From Chloranthus sessilifolius (Eukaryota > Streptophyta > Magnoliopsida > Chloranthales > Chloranthaceae): DNA of 64,000 nt. Where the stretch lies: assembly GCA_021018995.1 (NCBI GenBank), contig CM037588.1:35213000-35276999 (forward strand). Reading direction: 5' to 3'. The notes beneath the pieces were generated by a model that made no database searches, had not been told where the DNA came from, and worked only from the letters and a program-made list of their open reading frames with translations. The position numbers were made by a program, and so were the translations under genes. Shown here piece after piece: positions 20,600 through 31,457 of the stretch. The first letter of the stretch is position 1. Each line of letters begins with the position of its first letter.

Positions 20600-22450
20600 A
20601 AAATAATAAAGTTTTCATGGCTTTTACAAAACCAGAAAAATTTGTTATTAATCGACAAGAAATCAATGCTGAATTTTAGCAAGAAAAATATGCACCATTC
20701 CGTGAATGGTATTTTAAAAAAATTTCTGCATCAAAATTGTAAGAATTCAAAGAACAATTTTACAATTATGTTGAAACCTTTCATCAAGTTATTCCATTTG
20801 TGGCTTTATTTAAGGAAACAAAATATTATGAAATGACTCAGGATGAAAGGAGAATTTTTCTCCTTGAAGATTTTCAAAAAGAATGGCAGAAACTAGATGG
20901 TTTAAATGTCCAGTCAGTTCACCCTCCGGTTGAAGCTTTAAAACTTACTCAACCCAATTCAACAGCAACCTTGGATGCCACAACTTTCATAAAACCAGTT
21001 GAACCTATCCCTCATTCAACAAAAGTTGATTTATCAAATTTGTATAAATAGAACTATTTTACTAATTTGAATTTACAAACAATTAGTATTCAATTAACTA
21101 GGATTGAAAATATTCTTTCTTCCTCACCAATTAACAAAACATCAACCTTAAAGGTGGAACAACCAAACATAAAACCTCCCCTTAAAATTTATGGATTAAA
21201 CCTGTCATATAAATCTTATATGATGAAACAAGATGAATTTCTTGATAAATTAACTTCCAGATTACAAGCTTTATCGCTTAAACGTGAGAAGAAAAATAAT
21301 TTTCAAATCAATGATTTAACTAATAGGGAAAATGCCAATTTAGCAGAAATACAAGAAATTCAAAATAATTTCGAATCCTTACTAAACAACATGGAACTTA
21401 ATAAACTCCAATATAATTGGGATGGTGGCAATACTCGATATTACTACCCTAGACCTACACCTCAGGATCTTCTTTATGAAGAAGATCATATAGATAATCA
21501 AAATTCATATGATTATTGTTCCATTTATGAATGGAATATTGATGGAAAATCTGAATATGGAATTTTTGCTGTCTTACATAAAATTTTTATGTATAGCACC
21601 ATTTTAAAACAACATCAAAATACAGACCAAACAATTGCTCGCTACATTACTACTGAATTTTCTGGTATGTTGAAAGGTTGGTGGGATAATATTCTTACTG
21701 CCAATCAACATAATGAAATTTTAGCTTCAAGCAAACCAGTAAAAAATGAAATCATAGGCGTAGTTGAAGCTCAAGAAGATGTAGTTTATACTTTAACTCA
21801 AACAATCATTTTTTATTTTGTTGGTTCTTGGAATCATCAATATGAAAGAAATAGAGAACTACTTCAAAATCTTCGTTGCTCATCTTTAACCTATTTTAGA
21901 TGGTATAAAGATATTTTTATGACTAAAGTAATGCAATGTAATGATGCCAATACTGAATATTGGAAAGCCAAATTTATTGATGGTCTTCCCAGCTTATTTG
22001 TTGAAAAGGTTAGAAATAAAGTTCAATATCCTGATGACCAAAGTATCACTTACAATCAATATACTTATGGACAACTCCAAAGTATAATTGTTCATGAAGG
22101 ATTAACATTGTGTAATGATTTAAAATTACAACAACAATTAAAACAACAACTTACTGGTCGTAAGGAATTAGGAGAATTTTGTGACCAATTTGCTTATAAC
22201 ATAAAAGTCAATTATCCTTAAAAAAGACGAGATAATAGAGAAATCTCTAATTATCATCGTTCCTTAGGACGATGTCGTCATATTTTCAAACAAGCAAACA
22301 ATCCCTCTTCTTCTCGACAACATCGAGAAAATAGAGATCTTTCTTTTTCTCGCAAAGAGAAATTGAATGCTACAAATGTCATTGATTTGGTCATTATGCC
22401 AATAAATATACAAATGAATAAAGAATAAATCAAATTCATGATGAACGCTT
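20600..22450 (+). pseudogene. Coat protein region of the pararetrovirus
   Basis: The stretch 21067-22221 is the longest open segment of the fossil (about 384 residues). It includes NTRYYYPRPTPQDLLYEEDH, YEWNIDGKSEYGIF, GMLKGWWDNILT, LRCSSLTYFRWYKDIF and YGQLQSIIVHEGLTLCNDLK, a pattern typical of caulimovirid coat/gag polyproteins. A basic stretch and a decayed zinc-knuckle-like sequence follow (about 22360). The N-terminal part carries predicted coil (LKREKKNNF...NRENANLAEI). Overall broken. Confidence 0.78.
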
Positions 22451-23079
22451 AAAATTAACCTAATCAAAAATTTGGTTAGATTCTAGTCCTTCTTATTCAG
22501 AATTTTCTGACTCTGATGAAAATAATGGACTTCATTCCACTTCGTCTTCGTCATCTTCCTCTTCTACAGGCGACAACCCTGCAAATTATGAATGTAATCA
22601 TATTCATACTTCAAACGATTCTTGGCAAGCATTTGCTGTCATGAACAATCTCAGTATTAATGTTCTTACTGAATCCCAACAATCTTTACTGGATTTACTT
22701 GATAAAACTGACGACCCATTAATGAAATCCAAATTAATTGAAGCTTGTATTTCTACCACCTAAAAAGAAACTAGAAAATCTTTAATTGTAGACAAACCTT
22801 ACTCAATTAAAGAACTTTTCCATCGACTTGAATCCAATGATTCTCCTATGCAAGTGGCCAATGCTACACATGGATCCTCTATAGTTGCTAATCTCCAGCA
22901 ACACATCAAATCTTTAATCAAGGAATTACAAACTATAAAGCATCAGTTTGGTCAAGAAATAACCACTATTAATAATCGACTTCACCAATTGGAACAAAAG
23001 GCAAATCCTTCTAGTTCCACCTCAATTACTTACCTGCATACTCTGCAACAGGTATCTTCTCCCAAATGGTACATCAAAG

Positions 23080-23810
23080 TCAATTTATTTATTAATTCCC
23101 ATTATATGATTTATGACATTATCGCCCTTATTGACAGCGGTGCTGACATGAATTGTATTCAGCATGGACTAGTCCCTGCTTTATATTTGAATTCGACTTA
23201 TCAGAGTTTAACTAACGCTAATGGATATCCCATACCTATCCGCCAAAAACTTGACCATGCTGCAGTTCAGCATCATAATATTTCTATTCCCACTTCTTTT
23301 GTAGTTCTCCCAAATATCACTCAAACCCTTATCTTAGGAATTCCTTTTATTTCTTCCATCTTTCCATTTACTCGAGTCGATTCTCAGGGCATTTATGCCC
23401 AATTTCAGGGTCATCCCCTTAGCTTCCATTTTCTCTCCTCTCCTTCTGATGACTCCCTTACTCACCTTTGTTGTGTCTCCCTTCCAGGTCATAACCAATT
23501 CTTGGGGCTCCCAATTCCCCTTACTTTGTGGACTCCCTTCCTTTTGGACACTTTGAATGGAATGTTAGGCCATTTGGCCTTAAAAATGCTCCATTTGAAT
23601 TTCAGAATATTATGAATGATATATTCACTCCATATACAGAATTTTCTATCGTCTATATTGATGACATACTTATTTTTTTAAAATCTATTAACCAGCATTT
23701 TAAACAATTAAAAATTTTCAAAGACAATATCCACAAAAATGGATTGGTCGTCTCTGCTCCTAAATCAAGCTATTTCAAACATCTATTCAATTTCTTAAAA
23801 TTAATTAAAA
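23080..23810 (+). pseudogene. Protease and partial RT of the pararetrovirus
   Basis: An aspartic protease active site reads ALIDSGADMNCIQHGL (about 23125-23170), with ILGIPFISSIFPF further on. RT text includes FGLKNAPFEFQNIMNDIF and the catalytic box VYIDDILIF (about 23650). The RT region is much shorter than a full domain, and no RNase H is seen. Broken and partly lost. Confidence 0.8.
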
Positions 23811-24316
23811 GCAATAAATCTTCATTTGAAAGTAATTGAAAACCTTCATTTTGACTTTCTTCATTTATACTGAGAGTTTGCTTAGTAGTTTTGATTGACA
23901 TGTCGGTGGACCAATCTTTCAATCCATATTGATAGATTCTTTTGGGATTGATGGAAGGAATTGTCCATCGATTTAATTTATTTTGTTGGTCATCAATAGC
24001 AAACTATTTGTCTAATTGTTTATTTTTAATTAATTTTTTGGATGAAAAATTAAAAAGAGATATAAAATAATATTAAAAATAAAAATAAAAATAAATTAAA
24101 ACGGTAAAAAAGAAAGGATAAAAGAGTTTTGGTAAAAACCAATAAGACTGTAATTACATATGGGAATAGTAATGTTGGAATAGTTTTACTATAGTGAATA
24201 GTGATTCAGAATACTATTAATCAACATAGTAAAATACTATTTACCTTCTTCTCCATAAATTCTCATAGAATTCTTACAGAAATTCATTTAGATTTACTAG
24301 TAGATTGTCGTTGCAA
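23811..24316 (-). repeat. Inverted repeat arm 2 within the pararetrovirus
   Basis: Reverse complement of 19290-19794. The junction at its end (gttgcaaa|ttgtttattccc) leads directly into the direct copy of the viroplasmin segment. Confidence 0.85.
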
Positions 24317-24776
24317 ATTGTTTATTCCCATTTGCATGAGTGTTTGCATCAGCATATGCATACCACCAACCCCGTGGTTTTATCTTTATGTGGTGATCCT
24401 ACCAAAACAGTAGATCACCAACTAATCATTACTTTTTGTGCAGAAAATGACTAGTCTAGCAGGTAGCTCTTCTGCCCAATCAGCCGACTAAGCAGAAGAC
24501 AATTCTTCTCCACAAAGAAAATTTTTTGTTGTCCTCCAAGGATTCCAACCAAGGATTTATACTTCATGGCAATCTTGTCATAGCTAAATTTATAATTTCC
24601 CTAACCCATTATATCAAATGCATAATTACATGAGAGAAGGCAGAACTGCTTTTAAAACCTTTCAAATCATGCAACTCCTGACCACATCTCCCATTATGGA
24701 GGTCAAAGAATATTTCAAATCTAAAATTTTCAGCATCAGACATATCCCTGATTTTATTAACCCAGGCATTGCTCCC
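24317..24776 (+). repeat. Direct copy of the viroplasmin leader and N-terminus
   Basis: Matches 16833-17293 closely (tttattcccatttgcatgag..., then the viroplasmin start region). It is not an LTR: it is coding virus sequence and lacks TG/CA ends and a target duplication. Confidence 0.85.
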
Positions 24777-24805
24777 TTCCATTACTACTATGCTATTTTA
24801 CTACT

Positions 24806-24888
24806 TTTATGGGGAATAAGTCGGTAACAATGCAATCCCTGCAACAATGCCTAGTCATCCCTACGCAAATTCCCATGCTACAACTAGC
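24806..24888 (-). repeat. Short inverted viral fragment bordering element B
   Basis: Reverse complement of about 19183-19278 (ggaataagtcggtaacaatg pairs with cattgttgccgacttattcc). It abuts the LTR of B at 24889. Confidence 0.75.
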
Positions 24889-25270
24889 TGTAGGCACCCA
24901 AATTTGGCCCAAGGCCCGATCGAAACACCTTTCGAGAGAAGTGCAATTCTGAGCTTTTGATGGCATGTATGGAACCCTCAGGAATCACTCTAGATCACTT
25001 AGAAGCCTATCCTGAACCTTTAGAAATCAATCTCGACCCTTAGAATCCATTTTGAACCCTAAACCTAACCTTACCAGGCTATGGATAAAGAGTGGTGCAC
25101 CGGAACTAGCTACGACTCTCTACTGCGATCGAGTCTCATACCGTTGCAAAGTAGAGATTGTCAGCTTTCCAACAGTCTAACAATTGCCCCCATCGGAGCT
25201 ATACGCCAAAAGATATGGCAAACCGAGCCCGGAGGACATGAATGTAAAGTCATGTGGATGCCTTAGGGAC

Positions 25271-25478
25271 TTGGCGCAACTAATAGTTGCGCCAGTGTTA
25301 AACTTTGCCTGGTGCAACTAATAGTTGCGCCAGGCTAACTTTCCCTTATTTTAAGCCTGACGCAACTAATAGTTGCGCCAGATTCAAAAGTGAGCCCCAT
25401 CCTCATGAGCTGACTTCCAGGCACTGTACATACTATTTTACTATACATTTGCCTGGCGCAACTAATAGTTGTGCTAGG
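25271..25478. repeat. Four palindromic repeats in the U3 of B
   Basis: Copies lie at 25271-25295, 25309-25333, 25357-25381 and 25452-25478. The shared core is GCGCAACTAATAGTTGCGC with one central base; flanks extend the dyad to CTGG...CCAG. The first three start 38 and 48 bp apart; the fourth is about 95 bp further on. They lie 280-490 bp upstream of the TATA box. Confidence 0.92.
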
Positions 25479-25759
25479 CATATGAACAGTAACTATTAGA
25501 TTTTGCCTCAAAATTCATGATTGGGGTTTGACTTGTTGACCACCTTGACCTTTGGTATGTATTTTGCTAGTTCTGTTGCACCCATTCACTACCTATTTGC
25601 AACCTCTTTAGTGGCTTAAGGCCTCACCCCATCATCCACCATTGGAGGACTTTCTCACACATTTCAAGGCTCCAAAAACCCTAGGAAACCATAGATGTTA
25701 GATTACCTAATTCTTAACCATGTTTAGTATCTAAACACCCTCATAATCCACCCATTTCC

Positions 25760-25767
25760 TATAAATA
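25760..25767 (+). promoter_or_regulatory. TATA box of element B LTR
   Basis: TATAAATA within cctataaatagagcccc; conserved in the LTR copy at 3537-3544. Confidence 0.75.
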
Positions 25768-26493
25768 GAGCCCCCCCTCCCCTTGGTTCAGGGGTTGAGA
25801 ATTTTGGCCTAAGAGAGAAAGAGCTTAAAGTGAGAAGATCTTTCTCCCTTTGGTGCACACTTCCCATATAAATTCCAGAATTCTAAAACCTCCTTTGAGT
25901 GATATTTTTCACCTTAGATCCCTTAGTTTAGGTAGATGCTACCCATTCACCTTCCCACTCTACCTCTTAGTTAGCAAGCCTTAGAGGTTAGAACCTCACT
26001 TTCCACCATACAAAGCCTTCAAGAGCTCATCAAAGCAAGCCACGCAAGGCTCTCCTACGGTGCTACAAGGGCCCGAGGGCTCTGGCTCTCCCCTTTCTTC
26101 TCCTATCTCTATCTAGCTCCCTCCATCCTCCCATTTGTGCCGTTATGCCGCCGATTTTTCAGTAGGAACGGAGGGGCATAAATAGGATTCTAAGCCCTTT
26201 TGGGCAAGAGGAAGCTATTTTCTTTTCTTTCATTTCAATTTTTTTTAGCCATTAGTAGAGCCCGCGTTAAGCGGGTTGATCGGGTGCCTAACACCTTTCC
26301 TATCGATAACCAAAGCCCCTACCCAAGAGCCTTTGTGTGGACTAGATTCAGAGTCATATTTTTAACACTTCGGTGCTCATAAAAATGAACTAGGAATCCT
26401 GAGACACCGAAAGCTGCGGGTGGCGACTCTATATTTTTCGTTAGAGAGTGCATTGTTGCGACGGGATCATCTCGATTCCCACGATTGCACAGA

Positions 26494-26511
26494 TGGCGAC
26501 TCTGCTGGGGA
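26494..26511 (+). promoter_or_regulatory. Primer binding site of B (tRNA-Arg type)
   Basis: TGGCGACTCTGCTGGGGA, the form typical of Tat/Ogre elements, lies 2 bases after the LTR. Confidence 0.8.
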
Positions 26512-26660
26512 CTAGCTTGTAGAGCTTCCCCTTGAACTAGGCCTTTTTTATTTTTTTCCTAACATTTATTGCTTTTTTTTTTTGTCTTATTTTTGCTATT
26601 TTTTAACTCACCCCTCCGATTAAGTCATTTTTCTCACCCCTAATTTTCCGTCATTTATAT

Positions 26661-26840
26661 GCCTTAGCCGATTGACGGGCTACATGCGCATTGTCTCTTA
26701 ATTTCCTTACTTTCCCATCATTTTAGTGCCTTAGCCGATTGGCGGACCTACTTGTGCATTGTCTTTCAATTCTTTTAATTTTCCGCCGTTTAAAGTGCCT
26801 TAGCCGATTGGCGGGCCTACTTGAGCACTCATATTCCGCC
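26661..26840 (+). repeat. Three tandem repeats of about 68 bp in the B leader
   Basis: gccttagccgattg starts at 26661, 26728 and 26797. Each copy continues with gcgg/acgg...cctac...gcattgtct before a T-rich tail. Confidence 0.85.
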
Positions 26841-27329
26841 AATGGACGCCGGCTCGTAGTGGCAGCACGGGATAATCACCCCCAGTCTTTGAACTAAAGA
26901 AAACTTCCGAAAAAAAGAAAAAAGCTTTGAAAAAATTAAAATTGAACCAAGTTAGGGAGCTTAATTAATTTGTTTTACGGGTTAGATTTTCAAAGGGGTT
27001 GGGATTAGGTAAACACATAAACACCCGGGTCTTAGTATGGCGGCAGCCCCTAGTGGTGATGATCCAGAAAAGTCCCAGCCCACCTAGTATCTGAGAAGGC
27101 GCTTGCGCCGGAGGTATATCGGGTGGGTTCCCATTCCAAAGCTTAAAACCCTTGGGGAGCGTGCTAGTGAGTTATACCGGACTCAAACCTTTTAGGTGCG
27201 GTGAGGAGTGAATCGATCACTAAAGAATAGCTCAGTTCCCAGAAGCCTAGCTTCCCCAAAAAACTCAAAAAGTGACTCATTTCGGGTGTTGGTGGCTGCT
27301 GTTAAACATTCTGGAGAAGCAGATTTTGC
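26841..27329 (+). other. Leader of element B, no gene
   Basis: Part of the untranslated leader between primer site and gag. I see no open frame or repeat beyond those listed. Confidence 0.5.
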
Positions 27330-27498
27330 CTGACGCATGTATTAGTTGCGCTAGTCCAAAAACCTGGAAATTATAACTGGCACAACTAATAGTTGCTCCA
27401 GCCTTAATGTCCATATTTTTACCTTGGCGCAACTAATAGTTGCGCCAGTGTAAAAAGGCTCCCCTCTAACCTAGGCGTAAATATTAGTTGCGCCAGGT
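27330..27498. repeat. Four palindromic repeats in the B leader, one hybrid
   Basis: Copies lie at 27330-27354, 27377-27401, 27423-27448 and about 27470-27498. The second and third have the CAACTA/TAGTTG core. The first joins a CATGTA left half to a TAGTTG right half, combining the two variants. The fourth is decayed on its left side. Spacing is 46-47 bp for the first three and the whole group lies about 500 bp upstream of the gag start region. Confidence 0.85.
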
Positions 27499-27987
27499 CT
27501 GTCTGCACAGCCCTAGTCCGAAATCCTTGGCCCTTTCCACCTCCCGAGTTCCCCGATCAGTGTGCTTAGTGCCGTGTTTAGGCCCCGCCATCTCCGACAC
27601 CCAATACGCCCTCGCCGATCAAAAGAGGGCAACTTCTTTTTGGCTCATTCTTGGGGATCGAGTTGTTTGCCTCAATTTTTGTTCCTTCAATATATCAAAG
27701 GTTCTCCTTCGATTCTTCCGAAGTGCCTTGGAATCGTAGCCGCGGGTCTTGAATTAAGGTACGAGAGCCACCTGAAAAGGGAATTCCAGGGCCTCTGAAC
27801 CTTTATTTTTCAAAACTCTTTTAAAAAAAATTCAAAAACTAATAAATAATTAAAACCCAAAAAGGAATAGATAGTTTATGGTGTCGGCACAACGGCATCA
27901 TCTTGCCCTCCATCTTCCCGTAGGGGAAGAAGGAGGAGGATTTTTAGGCCTTATCCAAGGCACCCTTACCCGACCCACTCCGAAAGA

Positions 27988-28658
27988 ATGTCGTGGGTAG
28001 TGGACCCGACTTATGCCGATCCCGACTCATCCCCACCACATTCTCCAACCACTCCCATTTGGGAGAAGTTTTTTCCACCATCCCCTTCACCCAACCCCCC
28101 TTTACAGTCACCGGCCCATTCGGCGCCCCCATATTCCCAACCAGTACCCTCCAAAATATCCAAAGTCCTACCTCTCATTCTCCATCTTTTGCCCAAGCCA
28201 TGCCCATGCCAAGTCCAACTCATCTCCGATCCACATCCATACAAAATCCAAACCCATTTTCCCAATCCACATCCATGCCCCAATTCCCATCATCCCCCTA
28301 TAGACCCGATCCACCCACATTCACATACACCACTTCCACCCTATCCGATCCCCCACCAATACCCCCATCTACCTGAGTCATGCCCAATTTCACCGAGGCC
28401 ATGCCCAATTTATCCTCCACATCCATCCCACTCATACCCCATCACCCCTTAAATCGCCCATCTCCATCCAACCCTTCCTCCATGACCATGATGGAGGAGA
28501 TGTTCCAAGCCTATTCCATGTGGAAGGCTTCTCAAAACACCTCCTCTCCTCCACACCACATGAACCCATCTCATACCCTAGCCAATCTCCATGCCTCACT
28601 CCCCCATGACCCCCATCAACCCCCCATAATCCACACCACTCAAACCCCCATTGCCCAC
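27988..28658 (+). pseudogene. Element B gag, proline-rich N-terminal part
   Basis: Begins ATGTCGTGGGTAGTGGACCC at 27988 and is strongly Pro/Ser/His-rich. Near 28485 a more ordered stretch reads MMEEMFQAYSMWKASQ. Several frames stay open here because of composition, so the true frame is uncertain. The gag is split by element D at 28659 and resumes at 42218. Broken. Confidence 0.6.
28654..28658 (+). repeat. Target site duplication of D, left copy (CCCAC)
   Basis: Matches 42218-42222 directly after the right LTR of D. Confidence 0.92.
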
Positions 28659-31094
28659 TGTTAAGACCTGAAAAGTACCACTTTTCACCCCTTAACTTAA
28701 CCTTTGATTAGACCCTTAGCCTCTTAATAAGTTCTTTTTAAGTGTTTTATGTAGGTAATAATCAGTAGTGAAATAAGCCTTGGAATCCTGTTAAGAAGCC
28801 TGCTTTGGCACCAGAAATCCCTCAGAAGAATGAACTCTGAATCTAGACCTGAAATGAGCCTCGCGTAGCTGACCCAAGCTTTAGAGGATTTAGGAGAAAT
28901 ATGCCTCGTGTAGTTCAACTGAGCTTCCCAAGACTTTTACAGCAACCTCTCGCGCAGATGAGTGACTGGAGAGCTTCAGAAACTCAAACTCGCGTAGCTC
29001 TCGCGAAGCTCAAGAGTAGAACACATCGCGCAGTGTCACACAGTTCAAAGCAGACCTCCCTTAATCTCGCACAGTTCGCTCAGAACGGCAGAGGAGAGGG
29101 CTTCAGAAGATTCCTCGCGCAGCTATCGCGCAGTCGCCGCAGGATGCAATTATCAGAAGAAGAACTCCTCGCGCAGTTCTCACACCATTCAAGAAGAAAA
29201 CATCCTTGCGAAGGTGAAGCCACTCTCACGAAGACCGAGCAACCTCGCGACTGCTTGAACTTCAACCTCGCGACATCTAAGACTGTGTTTTCTACTCAAC
29301 CTCGCGAAGCCCAATCCAGCGAGAGTGCAATTCTCTATCGCGCGACTGCCTGAAGAGCAAACCAAGGCAACCTCACGATGGCTGAAGTTGCAATATCAAA
29401 TCATCCTAGTGAAGAGCAAAGAGCTACCACGCGACAAGTCTGGGATACTACAGCTACCTAGCGAAGCTCTGAACCTAAACTTCCATCTCTTCAGCAGAGG
29501 ACCTTCTGGGAATTTCCAGCGATTAGGGCATGCACTCCCACAATCAAATCTCCGTGCACATGCCCCGAGACATCCAAGGATCACTATTAGGCCACGTGGC
29601 ATCGTTAAAATTAGGGTTTCCTAACCCTAATGCTCCGCCACCCCACTACTATATAAACCCATACCTAGCTTAGGTTTAGGTATCTGGGAACACATCTCAG
29701 ATCATTTTTCTTTTCTCTTTCTGTTTATCTGTAAGTAGTTTTCTTTTTTCTCTTTCCTTCTCTCCATAGTCCAGCACTTGTTGGCTATGCCTTTGTATGT
29801 GTTTTTGAATTAGATCAATGGAAATTCTATAATAGGATTTGTATTTTATGGGATTTATGTTTGAATGTAAGATGCTCTGTGCAAGGCTACTGCCTTGTGA
29901 TCCGCCATTGCTTTGGCTGTGTTTCAAAGCAATGGAGGACTGAATCATAAGGCCACTCAGATCCAAGTGACCTGTGTGTCTGGGCTATCATGGTCCTACA
30001 GCCTTAGCCCCACCACAGGACCCACTAAATCTGAAATTCCCATGGGAGCTTGAGCTGGTAGCCTTGTGACCATGGTGGTAGCAGCGATATTCTTATTTTG
30101 TCTTGGGCTCTGTGAGGAGGATAACCTCTAGGAAAGTCTGTGACCATTTAAGTGGACAGATTATAACCTTAGGGTGATTCTAATCCACCGATCCAAGATG
30201 GATCCTTCTTCTTTACACCTGAGCTTATAGAAGCCTGGTGAGAGATTGTACAGAGGCAGACTCCCCTATATTGGTATAGATCTACCATCAGATGTTGGAT
30301 CTGATCTGATTATAGAGATTATAGGCTGGTGACTGGACCATTGTAGCCTCACTCAAGCAATGGACAGCTAGATCGAAGGTTATACTCAATCTCTTGCTGG
30401 TTCTATGTGTCTGAGCTATCATGGTCCTATACAGCCTTAGCCCCACATATAGAGCTTTAGAGATTGAGGTTCCCTATGGATTCTTGAGCTGGTAGCCTGG
30501 ATGAAATAGTGCCTGCATTGATTTACTTGTGTTTTGACCCATCCCTGGATAGTGGCCCCCCTATGGGATAATCTGTGACCATTTGAGTGGACAGGTTATA
30601 GCCTTAAGGGTGGAATCATGGCAGAGTGATGGGTTGGATCCTTTCTCCTCAGTGGTGATAATGTAGCCACTGGACAGGACTTCTATAACATCAGATCTGA
30701 ATCTGAGTTACAAAACTCCTCTGATCTGGGCTCAATAACATACTTCTGACCCTTTTATATTTATTTTCCACACTCCATCTATCCTATCAACCCTTTCTGT
30801 AGTTTAGACATTAGAATACTTAGAATAAGTGACCTTAAACTCCCCTTCTTTTAGGACTGCCAGATCTATAGTCAGATCTGGAGGGACTACTAGAGATGGC
30901 TCCTTTGGAGCTATAGATCACCTTTCCCTGCGGGACAAACTCTTACTTATCAAAACTTGCTACAAATGACCCTGTATCTTGCAGGTCTAGGACTTCTGAG
31001 TTGTGCTGAATTCACCCCCTGTTTTACTCTTCCTTTGATTTTCAGTGACTTTCACCACCAACCAATAATGTAAGCACACCAGAAGGAGCCAACA
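28659..31094 (+). repeat. 5' LTR of Athila D
   Basis: Begins TGTTAAGACCTGAAAAG and ends AGGAGCCAACA. A TATA box (TATATAAA) lies at 29650-29657. Between about 28900 and 29470 the motifs CTCGCG, TCGCGAAG and TCGCGCAG recur about 20 times. Confidence 0.95.
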
Positions 31095-31100
31095 AGTTTT

Positions 31101-31118
31101 TGGCGCCGCTGCCGGGGA
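31101..31118 (+). promoter_or_regulatory. Primer binding site of D (tRNA-Asp type)
   Basis: TGGCGCCGCTGCCGGGGA, 6 bases after the LTR. Confidence 0.92.
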
Positions 31119-31457
31119 CAGATGATCTCTTAGTAGACCCTTATTTTTTGTATTCTTAGTATTCTTTGCCCATGTGAATAATTGATACTGCTGACATAAT
31201 TTTGAACCTTTCTTGCAGATCTAGACAGCAGCAGTGAAGGATAGTTGGACTGCAATTGGAGCTTAGCTACCTCTGTTTGCAAACTCTCTGACTTTTAAAG
31301 CTCTGTCTATCTTTCTTAAAAAAATTTCTAGCAGTTTCTAGGACAGTTTAAATGTATTCTTTGAATAGCTGTAAACTAGTTAGATAAATTTGTTAGTGTA
31401 CAATCATTCTTTTGCAATGTGCCTGCAAGAAGCTTTCCTTGATGTTGGTGTGCTTGT

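Larger units (their letters stand above)
16807..24888 (+). mobile_element. Endogenous pararetrovirus (Caulimoviridae), rearranged
   Basis: Gene content and order are those of a plant pararetrovirus with no integrase: viroplasmin, 35S-like promoter, poly(A) signal, tRNA-Met primer site, 30K movement protein, coat protein, aspartic protease and partial RT. The first 26 bases (16807-16832) match neither neighbour clearly and may be filler. The main block ends about 23810. The remainder is a chimera of an inverted copy of 19290-19794, a direct copy of 16833-17293 and an inverted copy of about 19183-19278. Such scrambled concatemers are usual for endogenous caulimovirids integrated by end joining. 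It resembles florendo- or petuvirus-like genomes, but the genus is not assigned. Broken, with well over ten breaks. Confidence 0.88.
24889..26491 (+). repeat. 5' LTR of element B
   Basis: Begins TGTAGGCACCCAAATTTGG and ends near ACGATTGCACA, about 1.6 kb. A related LTR in the opposite orientation lies at 2817-4290. It contains four palindromic repeats upstream of a TATA box (TATAAATA at 25760-25767). Confidence 0.85.

Noticed and set aside
16833-24776. The direct repeats at 16833-17293 and 24317-24776 as LTRs of a retrotransposon
   Set aside because: They contain viroplasmin coding sequence, lack TG/CA ends, primer site and target duplication, and the block between them is integrase-free caulimovirid sequence.
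25271-25478. Regularly spaced palindromes as a CRISPR array
   Set aside because: The genome is eukaryotic, spacers are irregular and belong to an LTR, and the same dyad appears singly elsewhere.
27944-28303. Overlapping Pro-, Gly- and His-rich frames around the start of gag in B as separate genes
   Set aside because: Composition keeps several frames open; only one can be gag and the others have no family resemblance.
28901-29353. A 150-residue frame inside the D LTR
   Set aside because: It lies in the CTCGCG motif array of U3 and the 3' LTR copy does not keep it as a comparable protein.
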